NCBI GenBank assembly: GCA_003142435.1
Contig: PLMI01000025.1
Location: 1-17,577 of the forward strand
Length of the DNA: 17,577 nt
Reading direction: 5' to 3'
From: Coxiellaceae bacterium
GTDB lineage: Bacteria; Pseudomonadota; Gammaproteobacteria; UBA9339
In this document: positions 1 through 8,100 of the stretch, piece by piece
How the letters are laid out: each line of letters opens with the position of its first letter
Position numbering within the stretch: position 1 is the first letter of the stretch
Position numbers and translations under genes: made by a program
Notes under the pieces: model-generated
Told to the model about the DNA's origin: nothing
Databases searched by the model: none
What the model saw: the letters and a program-made list of their open reading frames with translations, nothing else

Positions 1-2
1 TT

Positions 3-124
3 GGCGTTTCTGATTGTTAAAAAACATATTTTGTTTCAATGTTCAAGCGTTGCGATCGTGAAAAACGCATGATCTTACCCTAGGCTATGATATTTCACGC
101 CTTCGGCGTTTCTGATTGTTAAAA
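3..124. repeat. 20-bp direct repeat, period about 102 bp
   Basis: GGCGTTTCTGATTGTTAAAA occurs exactly at 3-22 and again at 105-124. Similarity continues loosely downstream of both copies (CAT, then T-rich sequence, then TTTCAA). The second copy is immediately preceded by a small hairpin, ACGCC-TTC-GGCGT. The first copy starts at the window edge, so the repeat unit may extend further left. Function is unknown; it could be the remains of a tandem duplication or a dispersed repeat. Confidence 0.6.
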
Positions 125-311
125 CATGTTTTTATTTCAAAAGGGTTGCCTCCTTCAGCACACGCCGTTTAGACCCTGTTTTTCGCACTAACCATTTCCG
201 AGAAATTTACATAATAAAATACAAAACTCAATACCGTATTAATTCTTCAAAATATCTACAAGGCAGGTATTTCTCAAAAATTTACTTATTAAGGATTTAC
301 GTTAAATTCAA

Positions 312-340
312 TTGCGGCTCAAAATCATCGTTGTTATACT
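312..340 (+). promoter_or_regulatory. Sigma-70-like promoter candidate for the phosphate operon
   Basis: TTGCGG (312-317) and TATACT (335-340) are separated by 17 bp, matching a sigma-70 promoter. The -10 hexamer overlaps the left edge of the palindrome at 336-491. If this promoter is used, the whole palindrome would be transcribed as a folded 5' leader. A promoter further downstream cannot be excluded. Confidence 0.4.
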
Positions 341-491
341 AGACTTCTTTCAAAACTCGCTTGTTTTGGGAAATTTGAAGGCGGATCGAAACGGAGAACC
401 GGAATGTACACTCTAGTACATGAGGATTCGAGTACCGAACCAACGCACAAATTCCCAAAAAAAGTAGAGTTTTGAAAGAAATCTACTGTAT
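336..491. repeat. Long imperfect palindrome, about 156 bp
   Basis: The outer arms 342-358 and 467-483 are reverse complements with one mismatch in 17. They extend outward through ATAC-TAG versus ATACAGTAG (a 2-bp gap). Pairing resumes inward around TTTTGGGAAATTTG and its complement near 447-462. The centre is a separate perfect hairpin, ATGTAC-ACTCTA-GTACAT, at 403-420. There is no coding potential. It resembles a MITE-like or REP-like dispersed palindrome, and lies between the promoter candidate and the start codon of the phosphate operon. Confidence 0.65.
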
Positions 492-514
492 CAAATAATT
501 CGGAGGGCTAACCA

Positions 515-1171
515 ATGACTAAAAATAAGAAATTTAGCTTCATTCCTAGAGCAATGTTAGGTCTTGCGCCAAAAGAAGAAAAATTTTTCCTCATGTTTCA
601 AAATATGACGAAAATCATCGTACAAGCAGCAGAACTTCTCAAGGCAATGCTAGATAACTTTGAAAACCCGGAAAAATACCAACAGCAAATAAGAGATCTG
701 GAACACCAGGGCGATCAGCAAACGCACGAAATAATCCAAAAATTAAACACAAGTTTTGTTACTCCTTTCGATCGCGAAGATATTTATTCTCTTGCTTCCG
801 CTTTAGATGACGTTTTAGATTATATCGATGCGTCAGCAGCGCACATTGTACTTTACAAAATTGAAAAACCAACTGAATCCGCCAAAGAACTCGCATTTAT
901 AATCTTAAAATGCACTCAGGCAATAAATAAAGCCATGGAACTTTTAGGCAAAGAATTAGAGCAAATTGCCGACTTTTGCATTGAAGTAAACTCTTTAGAA
1001 AACGAAGGTGACCGCATTCGCAGAGCAGCAATAAGTGACCTTTTCGAAAACGAAAAAGACGCGATTCGTTTAATAAAGTGGAAAGACATTTATGAAATTT
1101 TAGAAAAGGCTGTAGATGAATGCGAAGACGTCGTAAATATTTTGGAAAGTATGGTATTAAAACATGCTTAG
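515..1171 (+). CDS. DUF47 family PhoU-like phosphate transport accessory protein
   Basis: This 218-aa protein belongs to the DUF47/TIGR00153 family. These are helical PhoU-like proteins encoded next to PiT phosphate permeases and thought to modulate them in the cytoplasm. The start of the family fold is visible as a conserved N-terminal stretch (FIPRAMLG near residues 9-16), followed by long acidic amphipathic helices with repeated E/D-rich segments (DREDIYSLASALDDVLDYID and a second copy-like helix pair near the C-terminus). No signal peptide or membrane segment is seen. Start choice is supported by a clear GGAGGG Shine-Dalgarno about 9 nt upstream. The last 8 nt overlap the permease gene (ATGCTTAG), so the two are translationally coupled. 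Length is typical for the family. Identification rests on family pattern plus neighbour. Confidence 0.9.
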   Translation: MTKNKKFSFIPRAMLGLAPKEEKFFLMFQNMTKIIVQAAELLKAMLDNFENPEKYQQQIRDLEHQGDQQTHEIIQKLNTSFVTPFDREDIYSLASALDDVLDYIDASAAHIVLYKIEKPTESAKELAFIILKCTQAINKAMELLGKELEQIADFCIEVNSLENEGDRIRRAAISDLFENEKDAIRLIKWKDIYEILEKAVDECEDVVNILESMVLKHA

Positions 1172-2171
1172 CATAACCTTTTTAATTTTACTACTGGTTA
1201 TAGCATTATCTTTAATATTCGATTATATCAATGGTTTTAATGACACGGCGAATGCAATTGCAACTTGCGTTTCTACAAGAGCCCTGTCAATAAAAAGCGC
1301 CATAATCATGGCCGCAGTATTAAACTTTGTTGGCGCCATGATTTCCACAAAAGTTGCAGCGACCATCGGCAATAGCATTGTTGATGCAAATAAAATAACG
1401 CAAGTTGTGATTTTAGCAAGCGTTTCGGGCGCCATCCTTTGGGGATTGACCACCTGGTATTTTAGCATTCCTTCGTCCTCATCTCATGCACTTATCGGCA
1501 GCATCATTGGAGCAAGTATCGCTAAAACTGGAGTAACGGCATTACACTGGAACGGAATAGGAAAAATTATCCTCTCTTTAATTCTGTCTCCAATTTTTGG
1601 CACCATTCTTGGATTTATTACCATGATCAGTTTATTGTGGGCGTTTCGCAACAAAGCTCCAACTCCTTTAAACGCTGCTTTTCGTAAAATGCAGATTTTT
1701 TCCGCAGCTATTATGGCATTTTCACACGGAACAGCTGATGCGCAATAATCTATGGGAATTATCACTATGGCACTTTTAAGCTATGGCGCAATAAAAACAT
1801 TTAATGTGCCCTGGGAAGTAATGGCCGCCTGCGCATTAGCGATGGCGCTTGGCACAGCTTTTGGAGGATGGCGCATCATCAAAACAGTCGGTCGCGATTT
1901 TGTTAAATTGCAACCAATACATGGATTTTGTGCGCAAACCACGACTGCTGTGGTAATTTTAGGAGCTTCAGCGCTAGGAATGCCGACAAGCACAACGCAC
2001 GTTTTAACTTCTTCGATTTTAGGAGTCGGTCTTTCTCGAAGAATATCGGCAATTAATTGGAAAATAGCAGGGCATATTTTATTAGCCTGGGGATTGACTA
2101 TTCCAGCCTCTGCAATAGTTTCATTTTTGCTTTATTATTTGTTAAAACTATTCATAACGAAGGATTTATAA
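1164..2171 (+). pseudogene. pit: PiT family inorganic phosphate permease, interrupted by an in-frame TAA
   Basis: The frame encodes a PiT-type low-affinity phosphate:cation symporter of the inner membrane. The first part carries the family signature GFNDTANAIA (about residues 23-32) and several hydrophobic segments. The second part carries the second half of the transporter, including a PTSTTHVLTSS loop. The two halves are in the same frame with no indel. They are separated by one TAA at 1746-1748, exactly where the family motif SHG-x-x-DAQK has its lysine (here SHGTADAQ, stop, then SMGII). AAA to TAA is a one-base change. Restoring it would give a 335-aa protein, normal for bacterial PiT. 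TAA is an ordinary terminator elsewhere in this window, so recoding is unlikely. The downstream ATG at 1752 could restart translation, but a half transporter is not expected to work. Recent pseudogene, programmed readthrough and sequencing error are all possible. Confidence 0.85.
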
Positions 2172-2179
2172 CGTTATTA

Positions 2180-2497
2180 CTATGCGGCATTATTGATAAT
2201 GTCATGAATAGAATGCAATTTGTGTATTTTATTTAGCTTATCCCCTAAAAATAAACGCCTTTCTTCTAAATCGTAATCAATTTGCAAACCTAACCAAAAT
2301 CCTTCAGAAGTCCCAAATGCCCGTGCCAAACGCAAATCAGTGTCTGCAGTGATAGAACGTTTACCAAGAATTATTTCATTAATTCTTCTTGGCGAAACTT
2401 GTATATCGCGCGCTAATTTATTCTGGCTTATTTTTAGAGGTTTTAAAAATTCTTTCAATAAAATCTCTCCTGGGTGTATATTTTTTAGTTTTTTCAT
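2180..2497 (-). CDS. higA: HigA-type antitoxin, XRE-family HTH
   Basis: This 105-aa protein has the HigA family start motif IHPGEILLKEFLKPL (about residues 7-21). A helix-turn-helix follows (SQNKLARDIQVSPRRINEII), then the family's TADTDLRLARAFGTSEGFWLGLQ segment. HigA binds and neutralises the HigB ribonuclease and represses the shared promoter. It lies 46 nt downstream of the toxin gene, in the toxin-first order usual for higBA. No clear Shine-Dalgarno precedes the ATG; translation may depend on coupling or a weak site. Its stop lies only 8 nt from the stop of the convergent phosphate permease frame. Confidence 0.92.
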   Translation of the reverse strand: MKKLKNIHPGEILLKEFLKPLKISQNKLARDIQVSPRRINEIILGKRSITADTDLRLARAFGTSEGFWLGLQIDYDLEERRLFLGDKLNKIHKLHSIHDIINNAA

Positions 2498-2543
2498 ATA
2501 TAGTTTTCAAAATTATTTTTAACAAATGCGATAAAGAATAAGT

Positions 2544-2825
2544 TCAATGATAATCCTCAAGTTTAATATCGTAGGAATGATTGTCTTTCCATTTAAAGCA
2601 AATACGCCATTGATCATTAACTCTAATACTATACTCTCCGCGTCTTCCTCCCTTCAAAGATTCAAGACGATTATTTGGAGGAATCGTTAAATCCTTTAGC
2701 GTTTTTGCATTATTCAGCATACGTAATTTCCTACGCGCCACTTGCTGAATGTTTTGAGGGAATTTCAATGAAACAAATCCCATCCATATTCTTTCTGTTT
2801 CCTTACATTTATAATTTATTATCAT
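2544..2825 (-). CDS. higB: HigB-type toxin, RelE superfamily mRNA interferase
   Basis: This 93-aa protein matches the HigB/RelE-superfamily plasmid maintenance toxin pattern. It opens with MIINYKCKETERIW, has a central QVARRKLRMLNNAKTLKDL helix and NRLESLKG, and ends with GEYSIRVNDQWRICFKW before a short C-terminal strand (YDIKLEDYH). In the family these toxins cut mRNA on the ribosome, using basic and aromatic residues of the C-terminal sheet; the arginines of SIRVNDQWRICF fit that. Full length, with no truncation or frameshift. It is the promoter-proximal gene of a toxin-antitoxin module with HigA. Confidence 0.92.
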   Translation of the reverse strand: MIINYKCKETERIWMGFVSLKFPQNIQQVARRKLRMLNNAKTLKDLTIPPNNRLESLKGGRRGEYSIRVNDQWRICFKWKDNHSYDIKLEDYH

Positions 2826-3048
2826 ATTTCACACCCGGTTTATTATAACGCATAACGTTACATGTTACAATAACTAAAAATTTATATTTGCATAAACCAC
2901 ATAGAAACCAAAAATGTCTTTTCTTCGATTTTACCTATTACAACTGATATAATAATTATGATAGGTTATATTTTTACTTACAAAACTCAATACAGTAGTA
3001 CTTACACTTATTTTTAATTAAATACTAAAACAAAATAACCCCATTTAT
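2826..3048. other. Divergent intergenic region between higB and glmS
   Basis: These 223 bp separate higB (minus) from glmS (plus). Besides the higBA promoter they hold a TATAAT at 2948-2953 with only a weak -35 (TTCGAT, 2924-2929), the best but uncertain glmS promoter. They also hold a copy of the recurring motif ACAAAACTCAATACAGTAG at 2980-2998. No glmS ribozyme-like or riboswitch structure was recognised, and no strong Shine-Dalgarno precedes the glmS ATG. Confidence 0.4.
2842..2870 (-). promoter_or_regulatory. higBA promoter with overlapping candidate operator
   Basis: On the minus strand TTGTAA (2865-2870) and TATAAT (2842-2847) are 17 bp apart, a near-consensus sigma-70 promoter reading toward higB. 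Between them is a perfect inverted repeat TAACG-CATAA-CGTTA (2846-2860), with further related GTTAC/GTAAC half-sites up to about 2873. This placement suits autorepression by the HigA-HigB complex. The transcription start would fall only about 12-15 nt before the higB ATG, so the leader is very short. Confidence 0.5.
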
Positions 3049-4890
3049 ATGTGCGGCATTGTCGGCGCAATCGCGCGAAAAAATATAACTAACATTCTCA
3101 TCGAAAACTTAAAAAGGCTCGAATATCGCGGCTACGATTCTGCAGGCATTGCTATTATTGACGCAAAAGGAAAATTGGAGCGCCTTCGTTCTGTCGGCAA
3201 AATTGAAATCCTAGAAAAGGAACTTAAAAAAAAACCGCTGGTTGGCAATATCGGCATTGCTCAAACAAGATGGGCCACGCACGGTGCGCCTTCTAAAAAA
3301 AATGCGCATCCGCATATTTCTAAAGGAACCATAGCACTCGTACATAATGGCATAATTGAAAACCACGAAGAATTGCGTTCGCGTTTGCAAAAGTCTGGTT
3401 ATGCTTTTACTTCTGACACAGATACTGAAGTTATCGTACATTTAATTCATAAATATTACGGCGAAGATAAAAACTTAGTAAATGCCGTTTTCAAAGCTTC
3501 GAAACAACTTACAGGAGTATTCGCTTTAGCCGTCTTAAGCAAATATAACCCGGAAAGCCTCGTTGTCGTACGCTATGGGAGCCCTTTAGTTATAGGCCTT
3601 GGAGAGCGTGAAAACCATATAGCCTCTGATTCCATTGCCCTTCTTCCGCGCACCAACAAATTTATTTACCTTGAAGAAGGCGATTTAGCAGAAATCAAAC
3701 TGGATTCTTATCAAATTTACGATAAAAACTTTAAGAAAGTTACTCGCCCAATCAAGACTTCAGAACTTAGCTTTAAAGCTGCTCTGATTGGAGATTATGA
3801 CCATTACATGCAAAAGGAAATTTTCGAGCAACCGATTGCAATAGCAGAAACAATAAATTCAGTTCTCGACTATAAAAAGCAAATTCCGGAAGACTGCTTT
3901 GGCAAACATGCAATAAAAAAATTCAGTAAAATCAAATGCTTGCAAATTACGGCGTGTGGATCCAGTTATAATGCCGCCTGCATTGCCAAAAACTGGCTGG
4001 AAAGTATCGCCGGCATTTCCTGCAAAGTGGAAATCGCAAGTGAGTTGCGTTATCGCGAAGCCGTAGTAGAACCAAATACTTTATTTGTAGCAATTTCACA
4101 ATCAGGCGAAACAGCTGATACGTTGGCTGCTTTAAGAGCTGCGAAAAAACTTCCTTACCTCGCGACTTTAGCAATCTGCAATGTTCCTGAAAGTACTCTT
4201 GCCCGCGAATCCGATCTAGTTTTTTTAACAAGGGCCGGAGTAGAAATCGGCGTTGCTACCACTAAAGCTTTAACTACCGCACTGGCTGCACTTTTTATTT
4301 TAACTTTGACATTGGGAAAATATAACAAATTAAAAACAGCCCGTAGCAAACAACTGCAACTTTTAGAGCAACTCAAACATACTTCCGTTTTGGCAAAACA
4401 AGTTTTATATCTTGACGACAAAATAAAAATACTTGCAAAACGGCTCTGCGATAAAGAACATGTCTTCTTTTTGGGTCGCGGATGCAGCTATCCTGTTGCT
4501 GTAGAAGGAGCTTTAAAATTTAAGGAAATCTCTTACATTCATGCAGAAAGTTATCCGGCTGGTGAATTAAAACACGGACCATTAGCCTTGATCGATAAAA
4601 ATACCCCTGTTGTAGCAATTGCGCCAAACGATGGTTTAACGGAAAAATTAAAATCCAATATTTATGAAGTAACAGCGCGGGGCGGTGAAGTAATTGTTTT
4701 TGCCGATGAAAAAGTAAGCATACCTCGTGGAAAAAACATTCACGTGCAAAAAATCCCGGAAATGCCAAAAGAAATAGCTCCAATTATTTATCTCATACCG
4801 CTTCAATTACTCGCTTATCACGTTGCAGTTTTAAAGAAAAATGACGTTGACAAGCCAAGGAATTTAGCAAAATCAGTTACCGTTGAATAA
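3049..4890 (+). CDS. glmS: Glutamine--fructose-6-phosphate aminotransferase (isomerizing)
   Basis: GlmS converts fructose-6-phosphate and glutamine to glucosamine-6-phosphate, the first step to UDP-GlcNAc for peptidoglycan and LPS, in the cytoplasm. The 613-aa protein (E. coli 609) starts MCGIVGA, giving the N-terminal catalytic cysteine after Met removal. The glutaminase domain follows with RGYDSAGIA, TRWATHG and the VHNGIIENHEEL loop. Two SIS sugar-isomerase domains follow from about residue 285, with TACGSSYNAA, SQSGETADT, then AESYPAGELKHGPLALI. The C-terminus is DKPRNLAKSVTVE, which carries the conserved lysine of the isomerase site. All key motifs are present and the frame is intact. 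The gene appears monocistronic, without glmU beside it. The start is fixed by the catalytic cysteine at position 2. Confidence 0.98.
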   Translation: MCGIVGAIARKNITNILIENLKRLEYRGYDSAGIAIIDAKGKLERLRSVGKIEILEKELKKKPLVGNIGIAQTRWATHGAPSKKNAHPHISKGTIALVHNGIIENHEELRSRLQKSGYAFTSDTDTEVIVHLIHKYYGEDKNLVNAVFKASKQLTGVFALAVLSKYNPESLVVVRYGSPLVIGLGERENHIASDSIALLPRTNKFIYLEEGDLAEIKLDSYQIYDKNFKKVTRPIKTSELSFKAALIGDYDHYMQKEIFEQPIAIAETINSVLDYKKQIPEDCFGKHAIKKFSKIKCLQITACGSSYNAACIAKNWLESIAGISCKVEIASELRYREAVVEPNTLFVAISQSGETADTLAALRAAKKLPYLATLAICNVPESTLARESDLVFLTRAGVEIGVATTKALTTALAALFILTLTLGKYNKLKTARSKQLQLLEQLKHTSVLAKQVLYLDDKIKILAKRLCDKEHVFFLGRGCSYPVAVEGALKFKEISYIHAESYPAGELKHGPLALIDKNTPVVAIAPNDGLTEKLKSNIYEVTARGGEVIVFADEKVSIPRGKNIHVQKIPEMPKEIAPIIYLIPLQLLAYHVAVLKKNDVDKPRNLAKSVTVE

Positions 4891-4907
4891 AAAAAACTAA
4901 AAAACAC

Positions 4908-4941
4908 ATAAGCTTTCATTAAGGTAAAAAAAACGGCTTAT
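4908..4941 (+). terminator. Weak hairpin downstream of glmS, possible terminator
   Basis: ATAAGC (4908-4913) and GCTTAT (4936-4941) are perfect inverted repeats with a 22-nt A-rich loop, followed by TATTTTAAAATTTC. The stem is short and mostly A/T, so this is only a tentative terminator for glmS. Confidence 0.2.
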
Positions 4942-5035
4942 TATTTTAAAATTTCTTGTCCGGAAGCCATTTCAAACGCTCATCAATAGCTATAAGATAA
5001 AAGAAATATTCAGTTTACGAATATCATCTTACTTT

Positions 5036-5081
5036 TAACATCTACTACTAACATCTACTAGTTAAAATAAAATGTTAGAAT
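5036..5081 (+). promoter_or_regulatory. Repeat-containing upstream region of the 1033-aa gene
   Basis: TAACATCTACTA occurs twice in direct repeat, at 5036-5047 and 5049-5060 (13-bp period). A perfect inverted repeat CTAACAT (5048-5054) and ATGTTAG (5072-5078) overlaps the second copy. A -10-like TAGAAT lies at 5076-5081 without a good -35. Direct repeats in the place of a -35 suggest an activator-dependent promoter, but the regulator is unknown. Confidence 0.35.
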
Positions 5082-5133
5082 TTAAATAAATTTTTTATCT
5101 TAAAACTTTGTTCAAAATAGAGGTACAAATTAT

Positions 5134-8100
5134 ATGATGTCAGGAGCTCCAGATCCCACTATTCAAAAAAAGACAAATCTTTGGGATGTTGATTTTAGTT
5201 TTGATAATCCCCCAGCTATTGCAAGTACGACACCAGCAACTTCTTTTCCATCTTCTACTACTGAAAGTGCCAGGCAAGCTGGGCAGGCAGCTGTGCCACA
5301 ACCAATCTCTGCACCACCAAATATTCCAACAGTTGCTACTCCTCCAGTACAAGTCGCTCCAGTAGTCTCTCCTCCCCCTGCGGTACCCACGCGATCTGCT
5401 TCTGAACCACCAGCGCCCGCTCATGCTACTGCAAATGTTTCTTCAAAAAGATCTGCCACACCTTCTGTCGTTAAAAATGATAAGCCAAGAACCCCGGTGC
5501 ACTTAAATTTGAGGAGTATAACACCTGCTGCGCCAAAATCAGGTTCAATCCAAGAATCAGCACCACGTGTGCCCGCTGCCACCCCTCGCATCCCTGCTAC
5601 AGCTTCTACTCCCAGACAAACTCATTTCCCTCCTCCTTTAGCCTCTACTTCTAAGCCAAAAACTGGTGTTCCTGTTTCACAGACCGTTCATGAAGAAAAG
5701 GAAACACAAGAAATCGATGCTACTGCCGTTACGAAAGTAGAATCTCAAACTACCGAAATTATAAGTACATTACCCTATGTTCAAAAGCTAATTTCAACAA
5801 TGATTGCAACTGCTGCCTTTAGCCACAAGGAAACAGAGGAAGATAAAAGTGTGGGAAAACAAGCAATGGAAAATGCGGTTGCACAAGAGGAAGAAAAAGT
5901 AAAAAAAGGCGATAAATACGCAGAAAGCGAAGAGCAAAAGGCAAAGAATGAAGTATTACAAACATTTATCAATCACCAAAAATCCTGTGTTTTATTTACA
6001 GAAGCCATGGATTTAGTTAAACAAAATAGAGGGGGACAACTTACTGTCGAAGATCTTGATGCACCTACCTTAACTGAAATTAAGGACACTTTCTTTACTA
6101 TGACAAAAGAAGATTTTGATCGCCTTAATCGTAATATGGCCGCAAACCGCAGTAAGCTGATGCAAGATATAGACCCAGAGGATGAACTAAATACAGTATT
6201 CAAAGAATTGAAGCAAGCAGGAGAAGAAGCAGATAGAAAATTAGATCAATTTCGAGAAGTAAGAGATATTATTTCAAATTGGCGTGAAAGATTAATGTAT
6301 TTAGAAGTTTGGAATGAAGAAAAAATAAGCCGCTGGTGTGCTGAAATAATGGATCTTGCCAAAAAAATAGGCAATACACCAGCTGTTCCTCCAGATTCAG
6401 AGGAACAAATAAGCAAGTGGTGTACTGAAATAGCGAATCGTACCAAAATAACAGATACTACGTCGCACGCTGATAAACAGAAGCTTGGAAATTTAGTAAC
6501 TGATAAATTAAAAGCTTTTCGTGACCTACTCACAGATGAAGATGAAAAAGATACTAAAGGTTTTTTTGCACCATTATTAGCAAAAGTTGAAGAAATACGT
6601 AAAACTCGAGTAAAACTGCTCGAACAGCAACTGGCACTCATAACAAAAGCATTAACACATCCAAAAAAACCTAGGGAAAAAGCACTATTATTAGCTTCTC
6701 AAAGTGCATTACGGGAAGAAATACAATCAGTTAATGATAGCGCGCAAACACGAGTAACTATCATAAATGCCTGGCAAAATATTAGAAGAGAAGAAAGGAT
6801 GCTTTTTTACTTAAGAAACATAAATTCTCTTAGATTACTCCCCCCTGCTATCAAAGATACACGAGATGCCTATTTAGTCCTATTAAAAAGTTTTCCCCAG
6901 TACAACAAACTCACTGAAATGCCACAAAAAACATATAATGAGACATTTGGACGGGGAGTTCTCCCGCTATCACATTTAATAGATGAGCAAATTCTCGAGT
7001 TAATGTCTGAGACAGTTTTAAAAGAGTTGGATCAATACGTAGGTACTACTGATGAAAAAATTTTTGACCCAGACCTAATACGTTTTTCTGGCTTTTATCA
7101 GCAACTACTGTTTGTCACGGCATATATTATAAAAAGTCCTGTTATACAAACATGCATAGATAGCATAAATGAAAAGAAATCAGCAAAAGAAGTTAGAGAA
7201 GCAGTTTTCAATGTAAAAGAACAAACAGCAGAAATATTAAAAAGTGATAAATGTATTTTAAGAAACTTTAACTCTACCGATAGCTTAGTTGCTCCTATAA
7301 CAAGAGGAACAACAGCAGTTGATACCCAATTCCATGCAGTTGAAACACCATGCCATGGATTACATACTACTGCTCATATTAGTTTGATCACTGCTGAGTC
7401 CAACCAAACAGCTATTTATCTAAGAGATGGCATACATAACCTTATCGATCGTATGGAATCTTTAGCTGTGCTGGAGGAACACGCTGATGTATTAGAATTT
7501 GACAGCAAGATCTTTAATAAGGTTACTAACAATTTAAATGCAGCAGTAGGCGGCGGAAGCTGGTGGGATTGGTTTTTAGGCTTGATCGAGTCCATTCCCT
7601 TAATTGGCTGGGGGGTTAAGTGGATACATAATAAATTTTTTAGAGCGCCAGCTGGAGCAGCAAGAGCAGCTATATATCAAGATAGAGTGGAAAGCAATGC
7701 GCAAAAAGCAAATGCAGCAGTAGCTAAGAGGCAAAATGTAGAGAGAAGGGCTGGCTTAGGTTTACCACCCACCCATCGTCGTCGCATCACTCTACCTCCA
7801 ACAAAAAAAACAAATAAATCTGAAGAAAAAGAGCCATTGCTCCCAAAGGGTGCAACTACACTATCAGAACAAATTTCTTCTGATAGTACCAAAAAAGTAA
7901 CAGAAGAAATCGCTAAAAAGCAAGGGTCACTTACCATAAACGACTTCAATAAAATAATTTTTTCAGCGCAACAAGAAAAAGCAATTAGAACAAAAGAGTT
8001 AGATTGCACATCATCAGAAGTTTTCAATCAACTAGAGAGGAAATGGAAAGAAATAGCTATCGCTGCCGGTAATTGTCCTGCTGAATATGCTAAAAAGGAA

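Larger units (their letters stand above)
1..514. other. Intergenic region with repeats, no gene
   Basis: No convincing coding frame or RNA gene is visible in the first 514 bases. The stretch holds a 20-bp direct repeat (3-22 and 105-124), a 14-bp motif at 221-234 that recurs exactly at 2980-2993, a promoter candidate at 312-340, and a long imperfect palindrome at 336-491. The ribosome binding site of the first gene follows. The 3' end of an upstream gene may lie before the window, but nothing here shows it. Confidence 0.6.

Noticed and set aside
1746..1748. TAA recoded as a sense codon
   Set aside because: TAA ends glmS, pilM, secA, both antitoxins and other intact genes here, so it is read as stop.
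1223..1993. Minus-strand open frames opposite the phosphate permease
   Set aside because: They mirror the hydrophobic sense frames of the permease, have no ribosome sites and match no family pattern.
2999..3048. glmS ribozyme or riboswitch before glmS
   Set aside because: The short AT-rich leader shows no conserved ribozyme core, and the ribozyme is known mainly from Gram-positive bacteria.
5140..8027. Several minus-strand frames inside the 1033-aa gene
   Set aside because: Their Ser/Gly/Ala-rich low-complexity composition is the shadow of Pro/Ala/Thr/Glu codons on the sense strand.
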